Positions 36,240 to 44,818 of a stretch of 64,000 nt of DNA are shown in pieces. Source of the stretch: Desulfocapsa sp050291935 (lineage in GTDB: Bacteria > Desulfobacterota > Desulfobulbia > Desulfobulbales > Desulfocapsaceae). The notes under the pieces were generated by a model. That model had not been told where the DNA came from. It saw only the letters and a list, made by a program, of their open reading frames with translations, and did no database searches. The DNA is taken from contig JBNKKR010000014.1 in NCBI GenBank assembly GCA_050291935.1, positions 15,808 through 79,807 on the forward strand, read 5' to 3'. Position 1 is the stretch's first letter; each line of letters begins with the position of its first letter. The translations under genes were made by a program, and so were the position numbers.

Positions 36240-36812
36240 ATGAATAACCTTACCATATTAGTTGTTGATGACGATCCCGTTATAAGGAGACTGCTTGACC
36301 AGCGACTGTCCAAAGAGGAATACGAGGTACTGCTTGCAGAAGACGGATATGTTGGCAACGAAATACTGGAAAACTCCCATGTCGATGTGGTGCTTACAGA
36401 TCTCATGATGCCAGGGGACATTGGTGGAATAGAAGTTTTAGAATTTGCTAAGGGACTGGACAGAGATATTGAAGTAATCCTGATAACGGCGCACTCTTCT
36501 GTGAATACTGCCGTTGAGGCAATGAAAAAAGGTGCCGTTGATTATCTTGAAAAACCGATCAACTTCACCGAGCTCTTTCTTCGCCTTGAAAAGATTTCCA
36601 CTGTCCGCTCAATCATGCGCAACGCAGAAGATCTCAGGCAGGCAATGGATGTCACTGAATCCACCGCTGCATATACGATCCAAAACCTTGAAATAACTGC
36701 ATCCACTTTACAAGGTAAACTGGATGCATTGGAAGATATTATCAGTAATGAAGAAGAAAGTGATGGGGCTAAGATTGCAAGAGCAAAAGAAATTTTATTT
36801 AGTTGGGAATAA
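36240..36812 (+). CDS. Response regulator, REC domain with C-terminal helical tail
   Basis: 190 residues. REC domain (1-122) with ILVVDDDPVIRRL, VDVVLTDLMMPGDIGG (acceptor Asp), TAHS and DYLEKPI. Residues 123-190 are predicted helix/coiled coil without a known output domain. Together with the che genes it is the candidate phospho-output of the CheA pathway in place of a CheY. Start has AAAGGGG 8 bases upstream. Downstream is the convergent pentapeptide gene, 30 bases away. Confidence 0.88.
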   Translation: MNNLTILVVDDDPVIRRLLDQRLSKEEYEVLLAEDGYVGNEILENSHVDVVLTDLMMPGDIGGIEVLEFAKGLDRDIEVILITAHSSVNTAVEAMKKGAVDYLEKPINFTELFLRLEKISTVRSIMRNAEDLRQAMDVTESTAAYTIQNLEITASTLQGKLDALEDIISNEEESDGAKIARAKEILFSWE

Positions 36813-36841
36813 CCAAATAAAAATTTACGATGACCTACAAT

Positions 36842-38395
36842 TTACTGAGCCTTCATCAAAAACGACGTGGATTGATACCCAACTACACCGCTTACGTTTG
36901 CATCATCTAAAAGTGCACCTTCAAGCTTTGCACCTGTAAGATTTGCTTTTGAAAGATTTGCCTTATACAAATCAGCATTTGAAAGATCCGCACCGGAAAG
37001 ATCAGTGTTACTGAGATTCGCCCCTTTGAGATTCGCATGCTCTAAATCCGCATTGCTAAGATTGGCATTACTTAGATCTGCCCCTTCCAGATCAACAGCC
37101 TCCAAATCTTTTCCATGAAGATCCGCACCTGAAAGATCACAGTCATAACACTTTTCCGTATCAAGCAATAACTCAATATTTGCCATAACCATTTCACTCA
37201 GTTCAATCGTTTGCTTTTCAACCTTGATAACATCACTTGGATTGCTATTAGAAACTTTCTCTACCACCTCGCTTTGATCTTCACTGATACTCGCTGTTGC
37301 ATCAGTTGGACGACTAACACTCTTCTCAACCTCTTCTTTATCCGTATTCTTTTCCTGGACAAGGGCAGCTTCAATTTTTTGCGGCTTTTTCCCAAATAGC
37401 GACCCACTATTCTGCCCATCATCTTTTACCAAGTGATCATTGTTGTCTGCAATATCTTCAACGACAGGAGTGTTTTTTGTGCTTTCAGTGCTGGATTTTA
37501 AAGAGCTATCAGCCATCAATGGTTTTTCCAGAGCTTCTTCATCAATATCTGCTGTTGGAGGAACGACTGTTACTTCATTTGTTACCGCTTGCTCCATAGT
37601 ATCAGTTGTCTTGGTGCTAGAAACCGCTTGTTCACTCCCCTTTTCTTCAGTTTCCTGTGAATTGCTTTTTGTATCAAGTACAGTGAGCTGCTCTTTTTTT
37701 ACAGAAACACTGTTTATGGAAGGAATACCTTTACTTTCCGGAGCGGCCTTACTTTCATTAGGAACAATAGCAGGTTCCGCTTTTACAATGGCCTCTTCTT
37801 CTATCTTCAAAGCTGCTTCTTGTTCCACATTTGCTTTTGCAGTAGTTGTCTCCACCGCAGCAACGGGAGGTGTTTGCTCAAAATCTCTTCTATTTGCGAT
37901 GGAAATTTCTTCTTTTTCCGGTAGATTCTTTGGCTTCACCGTATCTTCCACATATACATTTTCTTCAATATCACTAATATGATCTTCGGCATACGGTTGT
38001 GTTGCCACCATCTCTCCGTCTAATTTTGCCCCAACCATATATGCTCCTGCCAACGATGCACCGGTAAGATCGGCCCCACTGAGATCCGCACCGGCAAGAT
38101 CAGCTCCTCCAAATTCAGTTTCTTTTAGATTTGCATTCTTAAGATTCGCATCTGTTAAGGTCGCAAGAAAAAATGTCGCCCTTGAAAGATTAGCGCCTTC
38201 AAGATTAGCACCGGAAAGATCAAATCTATTCAAATTTGCTCCGCTTAAATCACAACGCGGACATGATTTTTGCTCTGATAAAATCTTAATATTAGCCTGT
38301 ACCGTTGTTGAAACAGAAAGTTGTCCAGCAACTAAGGGGCTTGTGATAAATAAAAAATAGAGAAAACAGGTGAAAAAAATCTTTATACCATTCAT
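36842..38395 (-). CDS. Exported protein with two pentapeptide-repeat blocks and a long linker
   Basis: 517 residues from ATG 38395 (AGGGG upstream; the frame extends to 38464 without a site), with a signal peptide MNGIKIFFTCFLYFLFITS. Two pentapeptide-repeat (A-N/D-L-x-x) blocks at about 45-130 and 400-515 form right-handed beta helices. Each is preceded by the same motif, ANI-x-x-L ... CxxCDLSGAxL (SCPRCDLSGANL, KCYDCDLSGADL). Between them lie about 270 residues of low complexity rich in Glu, Val, Ser, Thr. Location is periplasmic or surface by the signal peptide. The duplicated CxxC heads suggest disulfides or metal. Function unknown. Confidence 0.75.
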   Translation of the reverse strand: MNGIKIFFTCFLYFLFITSPLVAGQLSVSTTVQANIKILSEQKSCPRCDLSGANLNRFDLSGANLEGANLSRATFFLATLTDANLKNANLKETEFGGADLAGADLSGADLTGASLAGAYMVGAKLDGEMVATQPYAEDHISDIEENVYVEDTVKPKNLPEKEEISIANRRDFEQTPPVAAVETTTAKANVEQEAALKIEEEAIVKAEPAIVPNESKAAPESKGIPSINSVSVKKEQLTVLDTKSNSQETEEKGSEQAVSSTKTTDTMEQAVTNEVTVVPPTADIDEEALEKPLMADSSLKSSTESTKNTPVVEDIADNNDHLVKDDGQNSGSLFGKKPQKIEAALVQEKNTDKEEVEKSVSRPTDATASISEDQSEVVEKVSNSNPSDVIKVEKQTIELSEMVMANIELLLDTEKCYDCDLSGADLHGKDLEAVDLEGADLSNANLSNADLEHANLKGANLSNTDLSGADLSNADLYKANLSKANLTGAKLEGALLDDANVSGVVGYQSTSFLMKAQ

Positions 38396-38558
38396 GGGAA
38401 CCCCTAGTAAGGATAGTTTAGAAATTAAAAGCCTCTGCGCCTGAGAACATACCCTATTCCACAATCAAGAGTCAAGATTCTATCCCACCCATTTTACGCA
38501 CTTATAATACAGTGTAGCAATATTAGTTTTTCGTTATTCAATGGAATTGAGAAATACC

Positions 38559-38586
38559 TTGACAGCTTATAAAATAAAGGTATTTT
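38559..38586 (+). promoter_or_regulatory. Candidate sigma-70 promoter upstream of the FeS-cytochrome-NrfD operon
   Basis: TTGACA (38559-38564), 16-base spacer, TATTTT (38581-38586). It is about 205 bases before the first start codon; the TGTTGC repeats begin 15 bases downstream of it. Confidence 0.45.
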
Positions 38587-38600
38587 AGACAAAGAAGAAG

Positions 38601-38618
38601 TGTTGCATAATTGTTGCG
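38601..38618 (+). promoter_or_regulatory. TGTTGC-N5-TGTTGCG direct repeat (site 1)
   Basis: TGTTGCATAATTGTTGCG: two TGTTGC units 11 bases apart, flanked by AAGTGT / ACACTT. The same arrangement with the same 11-base period occurs at 44640-44657 before the small membrane-protein genes, on either side of the kinase/activator pair. Proposed binding site of the activator at 42751. Confidence 0.55.
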
Positions 38619-38697
38619 CCACACTTTTGATACAATGATGTATTCTTATTTTTACAGATAGATAGATTATTTTTTATCTTTTGGCCACAATCTGAAA

Positions 38698-38715
38698 TGA
38701 ATGAGGCCTCATTTA
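38698..38715. promoter_or_regulatory. FadR-type operator upstream of the FeS-cytochrome-NrfD operon
   Basis: TGAATGAGGCCTCATTTA includes the perfect palindrome AATGAGGCCTCATT (38700-38713). It matches the site at the tetR promoter (17653-17670) at 14 of 18 positions and overlaps a TATAAT hexamer (38714-38719). Confidence 0.5.
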
Positions 38716-38751
38716 TAATTGGTGATCTCTCCCAAGAGTGGTTGCCAGCTC

Positions 38752-38776
38752 ATTTGAATGTGCCGCGCATTCAAAT
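38752..38776 (+). promoter_or_regulatory. 5' UTR hairpin next to the Shine-Dalgarno sequence
   Basis: ATTTGAATG pairs with CATTCAAAT across a 7-base loop. The stem ends 4 bases before AAGGAGGAG and 15 before the ATG at 38792, close enough to affect translation or message stability. Confidence 0.4.
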
Positions 38777-38791
38777 TTAAGGAGGAGAAGG

Positions 38792-39562
38792 ATGGACATC
38801 AAAGAGTTGGAAAAGGCACAAAATGAAGGCATAGACTCACTGCCATCAGAAGAGCGTCGCAAGTTTCTGCAAATTGGGCTCACTGTGACCGGCGTGTTTT
38901 TAGGAGGTACTGTCTTATCGTTATCGTCAGTCAGTCCTGCAAAAAGCAGCAATGACAATACCGCATCGGTAATCCCCACAAAAGGCCAATATCCATACCC
39001 AAAACACCTTACCATGGTTATGCGAATGAATCATTGTGTGGATTGTGAAAAATGTATGGATGCCTGTCGTGAAACAAATCACGTGCCAGAAGGACATGGC
39101 GCCTGGAGAACCATGATCCAGGAACGGGTAATCACCGTTGATGGTACTAAAAAGCAGCAGTTCAGACCCGTTCTTTGTAACCATTGTAATCGCCCTCCCT
39201 GTGTTCGTGTCTGCCCAACCAAAGCCACCTATAAAGATCCCGAAACCGGTGTCGTGGCTATGAATTACAAAAAATGTATCGGTTGTAAAACCTGTATGGC
39301 AGCATGTCCGTATAACGCCAGATATTTTAACCATGAGAAATATGCCATTGATAAATGTAACTTCTGCCTCGATACCCGTCTTGCAGCAGGAGAAAAAGAG
39401 ACTGCATGTGCTGCAGCTTGTCCTGCTAATGTACGCGTCTTTGGCGATTTAAATGACCCAAGTGGTGAAGTGTACCAAGTACTCCATAAACCTGACAACA
39501 AAATCTGGGTATTGCGACCGGAAGCAGGTGCATTGCCAAATGTTTTCTATACCAATGCGTAA
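38792..39562 (+). CDS. Tat-exported four-cluster ferredoxin subunit (module 1)
   Basis: 256 residues. The Tat signal SEERRKFLQIGLTVTG carries RRKFL. Four cysteine sets follow: CVDCEKCMDAC, CNHCNRPPCVRVCP, CIGCKTCMAACP and CNFCLDTRLAAGEKETACAAACP, the PsrB/HybA/DsrO-type arrangement for four [4Fe-4S] clusters. It would carry electrons at the periplasmic face between the NrfD-like quinone subunit and the cytochrome. Start ATG 38792 follows a strong AAGGAGGAG. The gene set resembles the Cbc4 (CbcSTU) type of Geobacter. A paralogue lies at 51594. Confidence 0.9.
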   Translation: MDIKELEKAQNEGIDSLPSEERRKFLQIGLTVTGVFLGGTVLSLSSVSPAKSSNDNTASVIPTKGQYPYPKHLTMVMRMNHCVDCEKCMDACRETNHVPEGHGAWRTMIQERVITVDGTKKQQFRPVLCNHCNRPPCVRVCPTKATYKDPETGVVAMNYKKCIGCKTCMAACPYNARYFNHEKYAIDKCNFCLDTRLAAGEKETACAAACPANVRVFGDLNDPSGEVYQVLHKPDNKIWVLRPEAGALPNVFYTNA

Positions 39563-39617
39563 GAGACCTGATACTAGCAACGCACCTATTTGCCGATCAA
39601 TTGAGGAGATAATACAA

Positions 39618-40289
39618 ATGAATACAAAATCAGCAGTTGCACTTGGTGCAACGTTACTCTGTTGCAGTTTTCTTGTTACCAGCCAGGTAACCGCGTCAGA
39701 AGAATATGACGTGCGTGCTTTTGGTCCTAAAAGTCCAATAGTATGGGAAAAACCAACAAAGGTAGTTTTTGAGCATAGAACCCACACCGAGGAATTAGGG
39801 CTCGCCTGCAGCGATTGCCACAGTGGACTCTTTGCCATGCAGCGTGGGGTTGCCGGACGAAGTGGTAAACTCACCATGGCATCACTGGCGGATGGAAACT
39901 ATTGTGGTGCTTGTCATGATGGCGAAACAGCCTTTTCAGTTGACACCAACTGCACCGCTTGTCACATGGTTCCAGAAGATCCCATGGTTTGGACAAAACC
40001 TGTAAAAGCTGTTGTGTTTTATCACAAAGTACATATCGAAGAATATGGTTTAGAATGTAACTCCTGCCATGATTCTGCATTTGCCATGAAGAAAGGTGCT
40101 GCTGAAAACTCCGGCAATTTCACCATGGAAGCACTCTATGAAGGTCGATATTGTGGCCAGTGTCACGATGGCGATACCGCATTTGCCTCAAACACACTCT
40201 GCAATAATTGCCATATTGGAGTCAATGGCTATAAACGAATGACCGGTGATACCGGGCATGGCCATAACGAAGAGCATGATGGTCACTAA
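39618..40289 (+). CDS. Hexaheme c-type cytochrome, two triheme (c7-like) repeats
   Basis: 223 residues with a signal peptide (ALGATLLCCSFLVTSQVTA). Six CxxCH heme sites (CSDCH, CGACH, CTACH, CNSCH, CGQCH, CNNCH) fall into two repeats, each with an F-x-H-x-x-H-x-E entry and the C-G-x-C-H-D-G-x-x-A-F block, like the c7-type triheme family. A His-rich tail follows. Periplasmic electron carrier. AGGAG upstream of ATG 39618 sets the start; an upstream in-frame ATG would run into the FeS gene. The paralogue at 49207 has three such repeats. Confidence 0.93.
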   Translation: MNTKSAVALGATLLCCSFLVTSQVTASEEYDVRAFGPKSPIVWEKPTKVVFEHRTHTEELGLACSDCHSGLFAMQRGVAGRSGKLTMASLADGNYCGACHDGETAFSVDTNCTACHMVPEDPMVWTKPVKAVVFYHKVHIEEYGLECNSCHDSAFAMKKGAAENSGNFTMEALYEGRYCGQCHDGDTAFASNTLCNNCHIGVNGYKRMTGDTGHGHNEEHDGH

Positions 40290-40362
40290 TTCCATGGTAA
40301 CAACATCTACTCTCTATTTAATCCAGGCTTAGCCTGACACAATACATTTGCAGGAGATCAAA

Positions 40363-41553
40363 ATGGCTCAAAATTCTATCGCAACCATATTTGCCGAGAC
40401 CGAAGACAAGAGTCTGGCAACACCCGGGATGAACCGGGCTACAATATTTTTTCTTATTACCATTGTTTTAGGCCTTAGTTGTGGTGTTTCTGCTTTTATA
40501 TTCGGCCACGAGGCAATTTATAACAACAGTCGTGAGGTTCCTTGGGGACTTCTTATTTCAACCTATGCTTTTTGGGCAATAACCTCCACCGGACTCTGTA
40601 TTTACGCCGCTATTTCACACCTTTTTGGCGGGACAAGGATGGCAATTGTCAGTAACCGGATGGTTTGGATGTCAATTGTTTGTATTATGGGTGCATTTGC
40701 AACAATTGGTGTTGAAATAGCAAGCCCCCATCGCATGCTTATTTATAATGTGCTCTCCCCAAACCCCACCTCAAACATTTGGTGGATGGGAACGTTATAC
40801 GGCATGGCAGTTGGTTGCATGATTGTTGAATTCTTTGGAATTGTGACTGGACTTGCTCGTATTGCCGTTATCTTAGGGACGGCCGGTGCTGTTGCCGAGG
40901 TTTTAGCCAATAGTTGTCTTGGTGGCGTTTTTGCAACCCTTCCAGCAAGGCCTTATTGGTATGGTGGACAACTTCCAATATACTTTTTGACTGCCGCTTT
41001 TCTCTCTGGTGCCTGTGCAACCGTTTTGTTCAACTGGCTTGCCTTTAAAATTCGCGGCGAAGAAATGAATGATGCCATCAAACGTGCCATGACCAGTGCC
41101 GGTAAGGCAATGATGCTTGTCCTTGTCCTCTATTCAGTTGCCACATTCTGGCGTTTAATCATGTATTACGTTGGTGGTTCTGAACTTGGCCGTGTTGCTG
41201 CCGGTGCCCTTATTAATGGGCCGCTTTCCATTAATTTTTGGGTTATGGAGGTTACTGTTGGGCTGCTCCTGCCACTTCTTCTTCTTGTGCTTTCACGCTT
41301 ACAAAACGTTGGAATGATGGCTTTTGCCGGTCTGCTGGTGCTTATCGGGCAGTTTGTCGCCCGTTATGACCTTGTTGCTGGTGGTTTACTTGTTCCAACA
41401 AATCTTGGTTGGGATAATGTACCTTCTTACCTAGATTACGTACCATCCTTTTTCGAATTTGGCGTAATCATTGGCAGCATCAGTGTTGTCTGTTTTGGCT
41501 TTCTCTTAGGTGAGCGGATTTTCGGTAAAATCTTCAAACAGAAGGAACATTAA
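40363..41553 (+). CDS. NrfD/PsrC-like quinone-interacting membrane subunit (module 1)
   Basis: 396 residues with ten hydrophobic segments. VPWGLLISTYAFWAITSTGLC and WWMGTLYGMAVGCM are characteristic of the NrfD/PsrC family, the heme-free integral-membrane quinol-binding subunit of many redox complexes. With the FeS and cytochrome subunits it would exchange electrons with menaquinone. ATG 40363 follows CAGGAG; an upstream TTG is less likely. A strong terminator ends the operon at 41578. Confidence 0.9.
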   Translation: MAQNSIATIFAETEDKSLATPGMNRATIFFLITIVLGLSCGVSAFIFGHEAIYNNSREVPWGLLISTYAFWAITSTGLCIYAAISHLFGGTRMAIVSNRMVWMSIVCIMGAFATIGVEIASPHRMLIYNVLSPNPTSNIWWMGTLYGMAVGCMIVEFFGIVTGLARIAVILGTAGAVAEVLANSCLGGVFATLPARPYWYGGQLPIYFLTAAFLSGACATVLFNWLAFKIRGEEMNDAIKRAMTSAGKAMMLVLVLYSVATFWRLIMYYVGGSELGRVAAGALINGPLSINFWVMEVTVGLLLPLLLLVLSRLQNVGMMAFAGLLVLIGQFVARYDLVAGGLLVPTNLGWDNVPSYLDYVPSFFEFGVIIGSISVVCFGFLLGERIFGKIFKQKEH

Positions 41554-41577
41554 GATACCAGTAATGCTATTTGTCAT

Positions 41578-41602
41578 AGGCCGCTCACTGAGCGGCCTTT
41601 TT
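41578..41602 (+). terminator. Intrinsic terminator after module 1
   Basis: AGGCCGCT pairs with AGCGGCCT over the loop CACTG, followed directly by TTTTT. It separates the FeS-cytochrome-NrfD operon from the kinase gene. Confidence 0.9.
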
Positions 41603-41630
41603 GTCTCTGCATTTTTCCTTCACAGTTTCT

Positions 41631-42749
41631 ATGGTACCTAAAAACAACTCTATTGAACAATCAAACACTAATCCTGCAGGAAGTGGTAATGAATTGTTCC
41701 AGGCGATTCAAGATCCTGTATTAGTGGTTACCCCTGAAGGGAAAATCATTGAGGCTAATCATGCCGCATTAACGGCTGCCAAAAAAACAAGGGATGAAAT
41801 AATCGGGAAAGGGATTTGCACCATCATCCACGGAGGCAGTCTTCCTCACCTGGAATGCCCTTTGGAGGAATTTTTAAGGACCAAACAATCACGGGTAGAA
41901 GAAACCACCCTTCCTGGTCTGGCAGGGGAATATCTCCTTACCATCTCTCCAGTGCAAGAAGCGGATGGGACAATTCAAAAGATTTTACTCGTTGCCCGTG
42001 AACTTACCAGCGATGAAATGCGCAAGGCGGATTCAATTCGAACTGCCCAAATGGCTGCCATAGGTGAACTTGCGGCAGGTGTTGCCCATGAGGTAAATAA
42101 TCCAATCACAGGCATCATCAACTTCGCCCAGCTCCTCCTTGACGATTCGGAAAAAGACTCTCTTCAGGCAGAACTCTTAGACAGGATTGTTAACGAAGGC
42201 GAGCGCATTGCTCTTATTATTAAAAACTTACTTTCTTTTGCAAGGGAAAGCGAACGAGACGATGAGCCAATAGAAATTGCCGAGGTCATCACTAAATCTC
42301 TATCACTCATTGAGCATCAATTTAAAAAAGACGGCATTGCGCTCCATAAACAGTTCTCTGGAGAATCATGTCAAATTCTTGGGAATTTTACACAGTTGCA
42401 ACAAGTTATACTCAATTTACTCAGTAATGCCCGCTTTGCCCTTAACGAACGTTATCCTGGAACGGATACATCAAAAAAGATTGAAATTTCCTGCTATCCA
42501 TTTATTAAGGAAAGCAACAAACCCGTTGTCCAAATCACCATTACCGATTTTGGTACTGGAATTCCACAAGGTATTCTAAAACGCCTTTTTGATCCATTTT
42601 TCACCACAAAACCTTCTGGCAAGGGAACGGGGCTTGGACTCAGTATAAGTTACGGCATAATTCGCGATCATGGAGGAACCATTAAGGTCGATTCAATCAT
42701 GCACAAATACACCAAAATGGTCATCGAGTTACCCACTTCAAGTGACTAA
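41631..42749 (+). CDS. Cytoplasmic PAS histidine kinase
   Basis: 372 residues without transmembrane segments. PAS domain (about 20-135) with a cysteine/histidine motif IGKGICTIIHGGSLPHLECPL that could bind a metal or heme or act as a redox switch. HisKA follows with GVAHEVNNPITGIINFAQLL (acceptor His), and an ATPase domain with NLLSNARFAL, DFGTGIPQ and GKGTGLGLSISYGI. It lies 1 base before the activator gene, so the two form a two-component pair. No clear Shine-Dalgarno precedes ATG 41631. A soluble sensor beside quinone modules suggests response to internal redox state. Confidence 0.9.
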   Translation: MVPKNNSIEQSNTNPAGSGNELFQAIQDPVLVVTPEGKIIEANHAALTAAKKTRDEIIGKGICTIIHGGSLPHLECPLEEFLRTKQSRVEETTLPGLAGEYLLTISPVQEADGTIQKILLVARELTSDEMRKADSIRTAQMAAIGELAAGVAHEVNNPITGIINFAQLLLDDSEKDSLQAELLDRIVNEGERIALIIKNLLSFARESERDDEPIEIAEVITKSLSLIEHQFKKDGIALHKQFSGESCQILGNFTQLQQVILNLLSNARFALNERYPGTDTSKKIEISCYPFIKESNKPVVQITITDFGTGIPQGILKRLFDPFFTTKPSGKGTGLGLSISYGIIRDHGGTIKVDSIMHKYTKMVIELPTSSD

Positions 42750-42750
42750 T

Positions 42751-44556
42751 ATGACAGAAAAGAATGAGTCAATCAACGACAGTCGGATCTTGATTGTAGA
42801 TGACGAAGCATCCATTCGACTTACATTCGAAATGTTTCTTGCCCGTGAGGGATACGGCCCCATTGTCACCGCATCTTCACTCCAAGAGGCGCTGGAAGCA
42901 GTTAATACACACTCTTTTGATCTTATTATTAGCGATATTGTTTTAGAAGGAGAACGGGGTACCGATCTTCTTTGTAAAATTAGAGAGGCCGGGATTGATT
43001 GTCCGGTGGTCATGGTTACCGGCTTTCCAAATCTTGACACCGCCGCAGAAGCGGTACGTTATGGAGCCTTTGATTATATTTCTAAACCGGTAAACAAGGA
43101 AACGTTATTAAAATTTGTTCGCCAGGCCTTAAATCACTGGCAACTTGAAAATGAAAGGAAACAACTTCTTCATGAAAACGAAAAATATAAACGGTATCTG
43201 GAGGCAATCTTTAGTTCTGTAACCGATGCCATTATTACGTTGGACAACAAAATGAACATTGTCCAGCTTAACGATACCGCTAAACAATGGCTTTACGTCT
43301 CTGAGAAGTTATTTGATGGAATAGTAAACTTGGAGACATATTCCAGTGAAATGGGACAGGCCTGCCTACAAGATGCCAAACAAGTGTTAACGAGTAGAAA
43401 GGAAGTCTCAGAGCATCAGGTTGAATGTAAGAAACGTGACGGGAATATTCGGATTATAAGCTTAAATGCCGCTCCACTTGAGGATGGAAATGATGAATTT
43501 AGCGGAGTGGTCATTGTTGCAAGGGATATCACCTTACCAACTCCTAAGAGTGGAACACATTCACGAAATATGTTTCACGGCTACGTTGGATCTTCTCAAG
43601 TCATGCAGCATGTCTACGATCTTATAGAAAATGTAGGGAAAGTTGATACAGCAGTCCTTGTCACCGGCGAATCAGGGACAGGCAAAGAACTTGCAGCCGA
43701 AGCGCTCCACGCAGAAAGCGGCCGCAGTGAAATGCCCCTTATAAAGATAGATTGCGCTGCCATGCCGGAAGAACTTCTGGAAAGTGAACTTTTCGGCCAT
43801 AAGAAGGGAGCCTTTACCGGAGCTGATCAAGACAGAGAAGGAAGACTGCTAAAGGCGAATAACGGCACATTATTTCTTGATGAAATAGGTGATATTTCTC
43901 CTCGCATGCAACTTCGACTACTGCGCTTTCTTCAAGAAAAAACATTTACTCCGGTGGGACAGGATACGCCTATTCAGGTAGACGTTCGGATTATTGCCGC
44001 TACAAATGTAAATTTTGCTGAAAAGGTAAAAAATGGCAGTTTTAGGGAGGATCTCTACTATCGATTAAAGGTTGTTGAAATAAAGCTACCTCCTCTACGG
44101 GATAGAAAGGGAGGAATCCCCATTCTTGTCCATCATTTTCTCTCTCTTTTTCGTAAAAAATTAAACCGAAATATTCACCGCATCTCGGATCAGGCAATGA
44201 ATATTTTGTCCAGATATTCCTGGCCAGGCAATGTCAGAGAGCTGCGTCACGTCATTGAAAGGGCATGTATTTTATGTGAAGGTCCAACACTTTCAGTTGA
44301 TCATTTTCCAGAAGAAATTCGCTCCCCACATCCCACAGCTTTACCTAAAGACTCCCCGGTAAACACTCGCTTTACTCCTTCATTTGCAGAGCTTCCACCG
44401 TATATTAGTGAAAAAGATGAGATTATAGATATTCTTAAACGTGCCAGAGGTAATAAGTCCAAAGCTGCACGGATGCTGAAAATCGATCGTTCAACCCTCT
44501 ATCGAAAAATGCAACGCATCGGTATTGAAACAGATACTGCAAAATATCAACATTAA
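42751..44556 (+). CDS. Sigma-54-dependent response regulator (REC - PAS - AAA - Fis HTH)
   Basis: 601 residues. REC (8-125) with ILIVDDE, the acceptor Asp in FDLIISDIVLEGERG, and SKPVNK. A PAS domain (about 150-265) is inserted. The AAA+ domain has GESGTGKE (Walker A), ELFGHKKGAFTGA (the sigma-54 contact loop GAFTGA) and GTLFLDEIGD (Walker B). The C-terminal Fis HTH reads GNKSKAARMLKIDRSTLYRKM. It activates sigma-54 promoters; the one at 44819-44834 with TGTTGC repeats upstream is the obvious candidate target. The 1-base gap to the kinase makes a pair. Confidence 0.94.
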   Translation: MTEKNESINDSRILIVDDEASIRLTFEMFLAREGYGPIVTASSLQEALEAVNTHSFDLIISDIVLEGERGTDLLCKIREAGIDCPVVMVTGFPNLDTAAEAVRYGAFDYISKPVNKETLLKFVRQALNHWQLENERKQLLHENEKYKRYLEAIFSSVTDAIITLDNKMNIVQLNDTAKQWLYVSEKLFDGIVNLETYSSEMGQACLQDAKQVLTSRKEVSEHQVECKKRDGNIRIISLNAAPLEDGNDEFSGVVIVARDITLPTPKSGTHSRNMFHGYVGSSQVMQHVYDLIENVGKVDTAVLVTGESGTGKELAAEALHAESGRSEMPLIKIDCAAMPEELLESELFGHKKGAFTGADQDREGRLLKANNGTLFLDEIGDISPRMQLRLLRFLQEKTFTPVGQDTPIQVDVRIIAATNVNFAEKVKNGSFREDLYYRLKVVEIKLPPLRDRKGGIPILVHHFLSLFRKKLNRNIHRISDQAMNILSRYSWPGNVRELRHVIERACILCEGPTLSVDHFPEEIRSPHPTALPKDSPVNTRFTPSFAELPPYISEKDEIIDILKRARGNKSKAARMLKIDRSTLYRKMQRIGIETDTAKYQH

Positions 44557-44634
44557 TATTGATCTAATAATTCCAGGTCAGGATCCCCTCCTCCCTCCAT
44601 AGCGCATACCGTATTCAATTTCTCAAGCCTTTAA

Positions 44635-44700
44635 CCACCTGTTGCAAATATGTTGCGTGCAGCATTTTTGCAACAGGTGGCCTAGCTATCGCAACACTTT
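44635..44700 (+). promoter_or_regulatory. Enhancer-like TGTTGC repeats (site 2)
   Basis: CCACCTGTTGCAA (44635-44647) and TTGCAACAGGTGG (44668-44680) form a 13-bp dyad. Inside, TGTTGCAAATATGTTGCG (44640-44657) repeats TGTTGC at 11 bases, as at 38601. A further CGCAACACTTTTGC begins at 44690; the shared block CGCxACACTTTTG also follows site 1. Candidate upstream activating sequence for the regulator at 42751. Confidence 0.6.
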
Positions 44701-44818
44701 TGCAGCACATCTCGTCTCTATCTCCCCTTTTCTTTCGTCATTGTCCAATTTAAATATATTTCTGTATTATCAATATATTGCAAACTTTCCTTACTGTTTT
44801 TATGTTTTTTCAATTTTC

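Larger units (their letters stand above)
38396..38791. other. 396-base regulatory region before the first electron-transfer module
   Basis: No gene seen. It holds a sigma-70-like promoter (38559-38586), the TGTTGC-N5-TGTTGCG dyad (38601-38618), a FadR-type operator (38698-38715) and a hairpin directly before the Shine-Dalgarno sequence (38752-38776). Confidence 0.6.

Noticed and set aside
38676..38697. Possible sigma-54 promoter TTGGCCACAATCTGAA before module 1
   Set aside because: The GG of the -24 box is present but the GC of the -12 box is missing at the required distance.
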